Shown here piece after piece: positions 1-5,977 of a DNA stretch of 12,751 bases. The translations under genes and the position numbers were made by a program. The stretch is taken from NCBI GenBank assembly GCA_017440445.1, contig JAFSHE010000165.1, positions 1-12,751 on the forward strand. The letters run 5' to 3'. The number at the start of each line of letters is the position of its first letter. Position 1 is the first letter of the stretch. The notes beneath the pieces are model-generated. The model did no database searches. It was not told where the DNA came from and was given only the letters and a program-made list of their open reading frames with translations. The stretch comes from Oscillospiraceae bacterium. Lineage in GTDB: Bacteria; Bacillota_A; Clostridia; Oscillospirales; Ruminococcaceae.

Positions 1-530
1 ACAACGTTGCCTCGGGCGAGTATTTCGGCATGCTTCCGAGATATTACAACTACAAGCCCGGCAATACGGGCGGCTTAAGCTATTACAAGGCATATCCCAC
101 GTTTACATACAGCTCGCTGTATGAGAAGTACACCTACAAGATATTCGCAGGAATGATGGTAAACACTGAAAAATCCGAGGGCGATGTGTTCTATTACCTG
201 CGTGGCAGAAACTTTGAAACAAAGGCAGATTTTGATGAATATATCGCTAACATCCTGGACCGAACAACATTCTATACAGATGTTGACCTGCAGTACGGCG
301 ATCATCTGATGACCCTTTCCACATGTATCGTGGATTACGGTGTTCCTGCACGCTGGGTGCTTTTCGGCAGACGTGTACGTGAGGGTGAGGACCCCTCCGT
401 GGATGTTGAAAAGGCTTACGAAAATCCCGACCCGCTGTACTTCGACTTCTATTACAAGAACTTCAGCAAGAAGGACGGCTGGGACGGAAGAAAGTGGCCC
501 GCAGAGATGATATACGGTTACTCCTACTGA
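1..530 (+). CDS. Class B sortase, C-terminal part (5' end outside window)
   Basis: The reading frame is open from base 3 and ends at TGA 528-530, so the gene begins upstream of the window. The product is a sortase: a membrane-anchored cysteine transpeptidase that joins surface proteins to the cell wall or to each other. The TLSTC motif places the catalytic Cys at codon 324-326, and the conserved Arg follows at 351-353. The first two bases (AC) followed by an Asn codon fit the end of the catalytic His of a G-H-N motif, whose remaining base lies outside; this is an inference from the neighbouring paralogue. Sequence around TLSTC and the tail (YFDFYY, then W-x-GR-x-W) match the next gene, so the two are paralogues in tandem. 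Only 42 bases separate them and no terminator is visible, which suggests one operon. The target signal cannot be told, since no substrate with a sorting motif is in the window. Confidence 0.9.
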   Translation, partial: NVASGEYFGMLPRYYNYKPGNTGGLSYYKAYPTFTYSSLYEKYTYKIFAGMMVNTEKSEGDVFYYLRGRNFETKADFDEYIANILDRTTFYTDVDLQYGDHLMTLSTCIVDYGVPARWVLFGRRVREGEDPSVDVEKAYENPDPLYFDFYYKNFSKKDGWDGRKWPAEMIYGYSY

Positions 531-572
531 TATTTACATAGATTTTCCAAGGCATGAAAGGACTGATACATA

Positions 573-1793
573 ATGGCAGAAATGGATATGGGACTGTCCC
601 CGCAGAATAACAAGAACAACAACGGCAAGAAAAGGAAGAAAAAGAAAAAGCAGAACCTGTTCATGAGCATCGTAACAGGGCTTATCCCCTGGAAGGGCGA
701 CAGCGTTACTGAGGTGTTCAGAAAGATAATCTTCCTTGCTTCGCTCATAATACTGGTCGTGGCTGTGGTGCTTATCCTCAACCATGTACTGCTTATCACC
801 AGCGACCCTAATCAGGTGACAGTATCAAATCCCGATGCTTCTCAGGGTGAAACTGCGGACAGCCCTACCTACATAGTTGATCTGAAGAACCAGACACCCA
901 CGCAGGAGCAGCTTGAGCAGCTCCCCGAGGGTACTGTGAATGAGGAGTACGCAGCTCTGTACGAGGCAAATAATGACTTCGTCGGATGGATAACCATCGA
1001 TGGCACGAATATCAATTATCCTGTCCTCCAGTCGGGTGATATCTCCACATTTGAGCCTTGCCTCTCCAAGACCAGATACGGTATCTGTGAATTCTGCGAT
1101 CAGATAGAGGCTAACCCCGAGCTTGCAAAGCAGTTCTACCTGCACCATGACTACAACAGATATTATCTGTTCGACGGAAATATCTTTGCGGATTTCGATG
1201 GCAAGTTCACACCTGATTCCATGCCGAACAACACTATCCTGTACGGTCACAACATGCTGTACAAGCATCAGTTCTCTGCACTTACAAACTATAATAACAA
1301 TATCAACTTCCTGAAGGCATCGCCTGTTATCGACTTCAACACCATGTACAAGAATAACAAGTACAAGATATTCTCGGTGTTCATCACAAACGTTTCCGAG
1401 GAGCTTGGCGAGGTGTTCGACTACTACAACTACGTTGACTACGATAACAGCTCTGAGTTCTATAACTACATCCTTGAGTGCATGGACAGAAGCATCTACG
1501 AAACAGGCGTTGATATCAAGTACGGCGATGAGATACTTACTCTTTCCACCTGCGATGCGTCCACGGGCTTCCAGGAGGACATGCGACTTATCGTTGTTGC
1601 ACGAAAGGTCCGCGAGAATGAAAATCCCACAGTTGATACAAGCAAGATAGTGCGCAAGACAAGCGTAAAGTATTTTGATGCGTACTACGCTGCCTACGGC
1701 AACAAGTGGAAGGGCAGAACATGGGATGTTTCCCTTGTTCAGGGTATGGCTGAATACCTTAAGGAGAACGGTCTTGAGGACCCCGCTGAATAA
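573..1793 (+). CDS. Class B sortase with cysteine-containing insert
   Basis: This is a complete 406-residue sortase. ATG 573 is preceded by AAAGGA at 557-562. Residues 19-27 are a run of Lys/Arg, followed by one membrane segment at about 51-75, giving the usual N-in, catalytic-domain-out layout. The class B signature FVGWITIDGTNINYPVLQ spans about 136-153. The catalytic residues are His226 (YGHN), Cys327 (TLSTC) and Arg338. Between YPVLQ and the FYLHHDY motif (188-194) lies an insert of about 35 residues with Cys163, Cys172 and Cys175; the usual class B proteins I know are much shorter here. After the catalytic domain there is a tail of about 55 residues, similar to that of the upstream sortase. 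Expected role: transpeptidation of surface proteins at the membrane-wall interface. Substrates are unknown. Family assignment is firm; the specific role is not. Confidence 0.95.
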   Translation: MAEMDMGLSPQNNKNNNGKKRKKKKKQNLFMSIVTGLIPWKGDSVTEVFRKIIFLASLIILVVAVVLILNHVLLITSDPNQVTVSNPDASQGETADSPTYIVDLKNQTPTQEQLEQLPEGTVNEEYAALYEANNDFVGWITIDGTNINYPVLQSGDISTFEPCLSKTRYGICEFCDQIEANPELAKQFYLHHDYNRYYLFDGNIFADFDGKFTPDSMPNNTILYGHNMLYKHQFSALTNYNNNINFLKASPVIDFNTMYKNNKYKIFSVFITNVSEELGEVFDYYNYVDYDNSSEFYNYILECMDRSIYETGVDIKYGDEILTLSTCDASTGFQEDMRLIVVARKVRENENPTVDTSKIVRKTSVKYFDAYYAAYGNKWKGRTWDVSLVQGMAEYLKENGLEDPAE

Positions 1794-1804
1794 TTAACAG
1801 AACT

Positions 1805-1850
1805 TATCAGCCCTGCGGCAAAGTGCGTATGCATCCGTGCGGGGCTGATA
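1805..1850 (+). other. Intercistronic stem-loop
   Basis: Bases 1805-1816 pair with 1839-1850 over 12 positions, 11 Watson-Crick and one U-G, around a 22-nt loop. No T-run follows, so it is not a standard intrinsic terminator. It lies between the sortase stop codon and the GGAG (1860-1863) ribosome binding site of the SpoIID-domain gene. It could be an RNA-stability or processing element that sets different levels for the two genes, or an inefficient terminator. Confidence 0.6.
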
Positions 1851-1868
1851 CGGCATTACGGAGATAAC

Positions 1869-3323
1869 ATGAAAAAAATATCACTTCTGAAGATAATAAT
1901 CGCACTTTGCATCTGCAACGTGTATGTGTTCACCTGCGGAGTAATGGGTGAGATAAAGTCAGTGGATATCTCTGCCCGTGCTGAGGATATCCCAAAGCAG
2001 CCGACCTCAGACAGCGATGGAGAAGACGAGGGCGCAAACGGTCAGGGTACGGTGGATTTCCTTGTGCCTGACGCTGAAAGCAGCGGTACTATGGTAAATC
2101 TGCAGTTTATGAATTTCCAGCAGGCATCGATGGCGGATAAGGTAGTGTACACAACCATGAAGGAGATAACAGAGGATATCCCCGAGGCAGATACACTTCC
2201 GACAACAGAGCAGGAAGTGCTTGTAGTACCCTCTGAAGACGAAGATGAGCCGGAATCGAGTTCATCCGTTACAACTCCCGTGACGACCACGAAGCCTGTT
2301 ACAGTCACAACTCCTGTTACAACAACAAAGCCGATAACCACAACAACACCGATGGGCATTCCTGTCGATGGTCCATCCGAGGTGCCTGATGATAAGCCCT
2401 CTGAGGAGCCTGTTGTTTCGACTCCTGTAACCACCACACCAAAGACTACAACGACCACTACGACAGCAAAGCCTGTGGAATCTGAGCCTGAGGATATAGT
2501 TACCGACCCGAATGCGGCAAATGAGATACTCACTGTAAACAACGGCGGTACGATAGTTTCGGGTAATGCGGTGGATATCATTTCTGCGATAACCCAGAAC
2601 GAGGTAGGATATACCTTTGCTCCCGAGGCGATAAAGGCACAGGCAGTTGCAGCCTATACATACGTAAAGTATTACAATGACCACGGTATGAATCCCTCTG
2701 TAATACTCAGCAAGAGCGTTAACGACTCAGTACGTGTGCTGGTGACATCCGTTATCGGACAGGCCGTTTACTACAACGGCGATCCTATCCAGGCGGTGTA
2801 TTCGGCATCATCTGCGGGATATACGGCGTCAAGCCTTACTGTATGGGGCAACGAGTATCCTTATCTTGTCAGCAAGTTCTGTGAGCTTGACGAGATGTAC
2901 GATCCCAACTACGGCAGGACTAAGGAATTTACTTCGGAGGATATCAAGGCGAGGGTATACAATGCCACTGGAATATCCCTGACAGGCGACCCGTCCACAT
3001 GGCTGTCCGTTGACGAATATGTGGACCATGTATATGTTGGTCAGATGAATGTGGGCGGATATCACAGCTACATCAACAGCAGCGGCAAGAACGTGAAGAT
3101 CTCGGGACGAGTATTCCGTGATACCATCATGGATTACGATATACGTTCCTATGCGTTCGATGTGGAGTATGACGCAGCAACGGATATGTTCATCTTCACT
3201 ACCTACGGCTACGGTCACGGCGTAGGAATGAGCCAGAACGGCGCTCATGCCCTTGCTACCTACTGGGGCTACGATTACAAGCAGATACTTGAATTCTATT
3301 ACACAGGCTGCTCTGTATATTAA
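1869..3323 (+). CDS. Secreted SpoIID/LytB-domain protein with Thr/Pro-rich linker
   Basis: This is a 484-residue exported protein. Residues 1-27 form a signal peptide or N-terminal anchor (Lys-Lys followed by a hydrophobic stretch); the Cys at 23 is not in a good lipobox. An acidic region (about 40-130) leads into a Thr/Pro/Lys-rich linker (134-200). The SpoIID/LytB domain runs from about 220 to the end. It shows QNEVGYTFAPEAIKAQAVAA near 243-262, a YSASSAGYTASSLTVWG stretch near 311-327 and GHGVGMSQNGAHALA at 449-463. SpoIID-family proteins are lytic transglycosylases that cut peptidoglycan glycan strands. E245 or E253 falls in the region where the SpoIID catalytic Glu lies, but I cannot fix which. 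Unlike sporulation SpoIID, this one has a long low-complexity linker and sits next to sortases, so a vegetative surface-remodelling role is more likely. The start is set by GGAG at 1860-1863. A strong terminator follows the TAA stop. Confidence 0.88.
   Translation: MKKISLLKIIIALCICNVYVFTCGVMGEIKSVDISARAEDIPKQPTSDSDGEDEGANGQGTVDFLVPDAESSGTMVNLQFMNFQQASMADKVVYTTMKEITEDIPEADTLPTTEQEVLVVPSEDEDEPESSSSVTTPVTTTKPVTVTTPVTTTKPITTTTPMGIPVDGPSEVPDDKPSEEPVVSTPVTTTPKTTTTTTTAKPVESEPEDIVTDPNAANEILTVNNGGTIVSGNAVDIISAITQNEVGYTFAPEAIKAQAVAAYTYVKYYNDHGMNPSVILSKSVNDSVRVLVTSVIGQAVYYNGDPIQAVYSASSAGYTASSLTVWGNEYPYLVSKFCELDEMYDPNYGRTKEFTSEDIKARVYNATGISLTGDPSTWLSVDEYVDHVYVGQMNVGGYHSYINSSGKNVKISGRVFRDTIMDYDIRSYAFDVEYDAATDMFIFTTYGYGHGVGMSQNGAHALATYWGYDYKQILEFYYTGCSVY
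2268..2468 (+). repeat. Thr/Pro/Lys-rich linker-coding repeat
   Basis: This encodes residues 134-200 of the SpoIID-domain protein. The unit TTPVTTTKP occurs twice in tandem (residues 135-143 and 147-155), followed by degenerate Thr runs and a further TTTTTTT-A-KP stretch at 193-202. Codons for Thr vary between copies, so the repetition is under protein-level constraint rather than being a recent DNA slippage product. It is likely an extended wall-spanning spacer and a possible glycosylation target. Confidence 0.75.
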
Positions 3324-3330
3324 TAAAAAT

Positions 3331-3360
3331 AACTCCCGAGGAGCGTTCCTCGGGAGTTTT
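3331..3360. terminator. Bidirectional intrinsic terminator
   Basis: A perfect 12-bp stem (3331-3342 with 3347-3358) encloses a 4-nt loop. TTTT follows on the + strand, and the reverse strand has a U-rich run from the A-rich bases 3321-3330. It sits between the convergent SpoIID-domain gene (stop at 3323) and the lipoprotein gene (stop at 3364), and probably ends both transcripts. Confidence 0.92.
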
Positions 3361-3363
3361 CTG

Positions 3364-4041
3364 TTAATTATCGGCTGTTGTGCTGTAAATGAAGGATATA
3401 GCGGTCATTTTGAATTCCTCGTCAGGCTCTGCCTCGAAGCTTATCCTTATGCTTGTGCGGCTCTCGTCATTGGAGTAGCTCAGGCTCACCCTTGTGTAAT
3501 ACTCGTTTTCGTACACATCCTCGCCGCCGACAGGCTCGCCGTAGGCTGCTTTGACTTCTTCAATGGTGCTGCCCCAGGATATGCCCTTGGGCATAATGAG
3601 CGTCATCTTGTCGTATCTGTCAAAGCTTGCGCTGGTGGTGTGAACATCACCTAAGGGTATCTCTCTGTCAAGCGTGCTGAGAAGATTTACGGGTATCACC
3701 TGCTCAAGGTCCTGCTCCTCACCTGTGATACGGGTAAGCTCTCCGCCTAAAAACTCCGCATTTGCAGGGAACGGATCGATGCGCTTCAGAGTTTTCTCGT
3801 CGAAGTTAAATCCCATCGCCTGAAAATCCTTTACCTGAAAGGGCATGGTAAGCACCGTGCCTTCGACCCAGATATCTCCGCTGCATGGGTCCTCGCTCAT
3901 CACCTCTGCCGCCTGTGTAAGCTGCTCCTCTGTGGGGTAGTAGGAATACCTAGGCTTGCCGGCGTTGCCGTTCACCAGTCCGCAGCCTGTCATAAGCGAT
4001 GCGCACAGCACCGCAGACAGTACTACTGTCAGTTTCTTCAT
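3364..4041 (-). CDS. Putative lipoprotein of unknown function
   Basis: This encodes 225 residues. The chosen start (ATG at 4039-4041) follows a GGAGG ribosome binding site (4051-4055 on the complementary strand) at 9 nt. A longer frame beginning at 4095 is unlikely, because that codon lies inside the promoter spacer upstream of the predicted transcription start. The protein opens with MKK, a hydrophobic stretch and LMTGC near residues 16-20, a signal peptidase II type lipobox with lipidated Cys20. The mature part is acidic. Its second half contains the phrase MPKGISWGSTIEEVKAAYGE followed by alternating hydrophobic residues that look like beta strands. The G-x-T-x-EEV pattern is common in small secreted lipoproteins of Clostridia, but I do not recognise a named family. 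No neighbour suggests a function, and it is transcribed towards the SpoIID-domain gene. Confidence 0.8.
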   Translation of the reverse strand: MKKLTVVLSAVLCASLMTGCGLVNGNAGKPRYSYYPTEEQLTQAAEVMSEDPCSGDIWVEGTVLTMPFQVKDFQAMGFNFDEKTLKRIDPFPANAEFLGGELTRITGEEQDLEQVIPVNLLSTLDREIPLGDVHTTSASFDRYDKMTLIMPKGISWGSTIEEVKAAYGEPVGGEDVYENEYYTRVSLSYSNDESRTSIRISFEAEPDEEFKMTAISFIYSTTADN

Positions 4042-4085
4042 AATAAAATACCTCCATATAATTTTTTTACCAACCAACGGAGAAT

Positions 4086-4114
4086 ATGATACCACATTTT
4101 CTGCCGAAAGTCAA
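4086..4114 (-). promoter_or_regulatory. Sigma-A-like promoter for the lipoprotein gene
   Basis: On the reverse strand, TTGACT (4109-4114) and TATCAT (4086-4091) are separated by exactly 17 bases, each one mismatch from consensus. The predicted transcription start near 4079 gives a short leader with the GGAGG site. Confidence 0.8.
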
Positions 4115-4138
4115 TATAAGATCAATGGAGGAATTATT

Positions 4139-4276
4139 TTATTGTCTGATATAAATACCCTGTTCTTCAATATAATCTTCAAGCTCCTGCTTCATATCGT
4201 CCACCCATGTGCGCTCGATAAGCTCTGTTTTTACGGGCTTTTCCTCATTGTTTAGCTGCTTTTCCTTATCGTCCAT
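4139..4276 (-). CDS. Small charged protein, 45 residues, unknown function
   Basis: This is a short frame from ATG 4274-4276 to a stop at 4139-4141. It has a ribosome binding site GAGGTG at 4282-4287 (5-nt spacing) and its own promoter just upstream. The product is very rich in Glu, Lys and Asp, has no signal peptide or membrane segment, and is probably a cytoplasmic mostly helical peptide (core ELIERTWVDDMKQELEDYIE). The frame stays open upstream to 4540, but that extension would run backwards through the promoter and the exporter's leader region, so the short start is preferred. I do not recognise a family. It is divergent from the MATE exporter, with back-to-back promoters, which allows but does not prove a regulatory link. 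Confidence 0.6.
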   Translation of the reverse strand: MDDKEKQLNNEEKPVKTELIERTWVDDMKQELEDYIEEQGIYIRQ

Positions 4277-4311
4277 TTTTACACCTCTTTTCAATTGTGC
4301 TACTTGTATAG

Positions 4312-4340
4312 ATTGTATCACATCGGCGCTGAAAAAACAA
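4312..4340 (-). promoter_or_regulatory. Extended -10 promoter for the 45-residue protein
   Basis: On the reverse strand the -10 is TACAAT (4312-4317), preceded directly by TGA, which gives a TGn extended -10. A weak -35, TTGTTT (4335-4340), lies 17 bases upstream. The predicted start is near 4305, leaving a leader of about 30 nt before ATG 4276. Confidence 0.65.
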
Positions 4341-4352
4341 GTACTTTTGCCA

Positions 4353-4381
4353 TTGACAATTCTTTTCAGATATGTTATACT
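4353..4381 (+). promoter_or_regulatory. Strong sigma-A-like promoter for the MATE exporter leader
   Basis: A perfect TTGACA -35 (4353-4358), a 17-base spacer and TATACT -10 (4376-4381) predict a start near 4388. That is about 200 nt before the exporter's ATG. The -35 boxes of this and the divergent promoter are only 12 bases apart, so a bound regulator could affect both. Confidence 0.85.
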
Positions 4382-4387
4382 ACAAGT

Positions 4388-4590
4388 CGTGTTATAAAGG
4401 TCATCGGAGTGTGCCACTTCTGCGGCAGACACCGTTTCAGCGATTTTCCCGTTTTTTGCGCAGCAAAAACCGATTGCCTTAAGGGCGATCGGAGGAAAAA
4501 TTGCAGCGTTGACGCTGTTTGCGAAGCAAATCTGCGTCAACCCGCGCTCGGTAATTTCGGGCGCTTTTTTGTGTTTTAAGGAGAATTTAT
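4388..4590 (+). promoter_or_regulatory. Structured leader RNA, candidate riboswitch or attenuator
   Basis: Folding by eye gives, in order: (1) a hairpin 4405-4415 with 4424-4434, 9 pairs and two mismatches; (2) a closing stem 4440-4449 with 4494-4504, with one bulged A; (3) inside it, hairpin 4452-4459 with 4463-4469 and hairpin 4470-4478 with 4484-4492, making a compact three-way junction with very few unpaired bases; (4) a hairpin 4508-4515 with 4534-4541, whose inner stem 4518-4522/4526-4530 is capped by GAA; (5) a terminator hairpin 4544-4564 followed by T6. The ribosome binding site AAGGAG (4578-4583) comes after the terminator, so read-through decides expression of the exporter. I compared it from memory with the guanidine-I, yybP-ykoY, fluoride, THF and preQ1 classes and saw no convincing match. 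The fold is my reading, not a computed one, and the ligand is unknown. Confidence 0.65.
4544..4570 (+). terminator. Intrinsic terminator inside the exporter leader
   Basis: Bases 4544-4550 pair with 4558-4564 over seven positions (one G-U) around a 7-nt loop, followed directly by six T and then GTGTTTT. It lies 20 bases before the exporter's start codon and downstream of a strong promoter with no other gene between. Its likely purpose is conditional termination. Confidence 0.8.
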
Positions 4591-5937
4591 ATGCAGAACA
4601 AGGAAAAGGATGTTATTCAGCTATCCGACCATTTTACTTACGGGCGGCTGATACGTTTTGTTATTCCGTCTATCGTTATGATGATATTTACCTCCATCTA
4701 CGGAGTAGTGGACGGGCTTTTTGTTTCGAATTTCGTGGGAAAGACCCCGTTTGCGGCACTTAATCTCATCATGCCTGCGATAATGATAATGGGTGCAGTG
4801 GGCTTTATGATAGGTACGGGAGGCTCGGCACTGGTTGCAAAGACCCTCGGTGAGGGCGACAGAGAGCGTGCCGACCGCTACTTCACCATGATGATAATGC
4901 TTGATGTTATCGCAGGTGTGCTTCTTGCGGTGCTTGGAAACATATTTATTGAGCCTATGGCGCTGCTTCTCGGAGCAGACGAGGTGCTTCTGCCGTACTG
5001 CGTGCTGTATGGCAGGATAACGCTGTGCGGACTTCCCGCATTCATGCTGCAGAATGTATTTCAGAGCTTTCTTATCACCGCTGAGAAGCCCAAGCTGGGA
5101 CTTGCTGTTACTGTTGCAGCGGGATGTACAAATATCATTCTCGACCTGCTGCTTGTAGGAATCTTTCCCATGGGACTTGCGGGAGCGGCTCTCGCCACTG
5201 CGATAAGTCAGCTTGTAGGCGGCGTTATTCCGCTGATATACTTTCTGCGCCCGAATAAGAGCCTTTTAAGGCTGACCCGCACACGACTTGAGGTATCGCC
5301 GCTGCTCAAGGCATGCGCAAACGGCTCCTCGGAGCTTATGTCGAATATCTCCATGTCGCTTGTGGGAATACTGTACAACTATCAGCTGATGAGCCTTGCG
5401 GGAGAAAACGGAGTTGCCGCTTATGGAGTTATAATGTACGTGAACTTCATCTTTGTGGCGTTCTTTATCGGATATTCCATCGGCGCAGCGCCGATAATCG
5501 GCTATCATTACGGCGCACTGAACTCCGATGAACTTAAGAGCCTTCGCAAAAAGAGCCTTGTGATAGTCGGCATTACGGGACTTGTGATGACTGTCCTTGC
5601 AGAGGTGCTTGCAGCTCCGCTTTCAGCACTGTTTGTCGGATACGATGCGGAGCTTTTCGAGCTTACACGCAGAGGCTTTATGCTGTATTCGCTGTCGTTC
5701 CTTATCTGCGGAATAAATATCTTCGGTTCGGCATTCTTTACAGCGCTCAACAACGGGCTTATTTCTGCGATACTCTCCTTTGTGAGAACGCTGGTGTTTC
5801 AGGTGGCTGCGCTGTTCATACTCCCACTATTTATGCAGGTAGATGGAATATTCTTCTCGATCGTTGCGGCTGAGATACTCGCCGCAGCTATGACGATAGT
5901 TTTCATTGTGGCGAAAAGGAAAAAGTACGGCTATTGA
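4591..5937 (+). CDS. MATE-family multidrug/metabolite exporter (MepA-like)
   Basis: This is a 448-residue integral membrane protein of normal length for the family, with about 12 hydrophobic segments in two halves. ATG 4591 follows AAGGAG (4578-4583). The first helix pair carries FTSIYGVVDGLFVSNFVG (about 33-50), with Asp41 in the position typical of MATE proteins. A GTGGSALVAKTLGEGD stretch (75-90) and an equivalent in the second half (GYSIGAAPIIGYHYGA) are the family's inverted-repeat landmarks. MATE proteins export cationic drugs or metabolites in exchange for Na+ or H+. The substrate cannot be read from the sequence. It is a single-gene unit, with its own promoter, a structured terminating leader and a terminator after the TGA stop. 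The leader implies expression in response to a small molecule, possibly one that the pump removes. Confidence 0.93.
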   Translation: MQNKEKDVIQLSDHFTYGRLIRFVIPSIVMMIFTSIYGVVDGLFVSNFVGKTPFAALNLIMPAIMIMGAVGFMIGTGGSALVAKTLGEGDRERADRYFTMMIMLDVIAGVLLAVLGNIFIEPMALLLGADEVLLPYCVLYGRITLCGLPAFMLQNVFQSFLITAEKPKLGLAVTVAAGCTNIILDLLLVGIFPMGLAGAALATAISQLVGGVIPLIYFLRPNKSLLRLTRTRLEVSPLLKACANGSSELMSNISMSLVGILYNYQLMSLAGENGVAAYGVIMYVNFIFVAFFIGYSIGAAPIIGYHYGALNSDELKSLRKKSLVIVGITGLVMTVLAEVLAAPLSALFVGYDAELFELTRRGFMLYSLSFLICGINIFGSAFFTALNNGLISAILSFVRTLVFQVAALFILPLFMQVDGIFFSIVAAEILAAAMTIVFIVAKRKKYGY

Positions 5938-5946
5938 TAAAGAAGT

Positions 5947-5973
5947 ACGGGCGAACACTGTTCGCCCGTTTTT
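5947..5973. terminator. Intrinsic terminator after the MATE gene
   Basis: A perfect 10-bp stem (5947-5956 with 5960-5969) with a 3-nt loop is followed by T5 on the + strand. On the reverse strand the hairpin follows the stop of the large anti-sigma-like gene (5978) and is trailed by a moderately U-rich stretch, so it may end both transcripts, more strongly rightwards. Confidence 0.9.
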
Positions 5974-5977
5974 GTTA

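Noticed and set aside
2042..2581. Leftward 179-codon frame opposite the SpoIID-domain gene
   Set aside because: Its Val/Gly/Ser runs are the complement of the Thr/Pro linker repeats. It is a shadow.
4042..4095. Longer lipoprotein reading frame starting at 4095
   Set aside because: The upstream ATG lies within the spacer of a well-formed promoter and has no ribosome binding site. The MKK start at 4041 has GGAGG and a signal peptide.
4483..4500. Fluoride riboswitch-like GGGCGATCGGAGG stretch
   Set aside because: The order of stems and the remaining conserved bases of the fluoride class are absent, and the stretch is explained as stem arms of the three-way junction.
4277..4540. N-terminal extension of the 45-residue frame to 133 residues
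   Set aside because: It would run antisense through the exporter leader and both promoters, and its residues show no protein-like pattern.
4295..4579. Rightward frame of 94 residues through the exporter leader
   Set aside because: It has no good ribosome binding site, starts upstream of the promoter, and overlaps the stems and terminator, which explain the sequence better.
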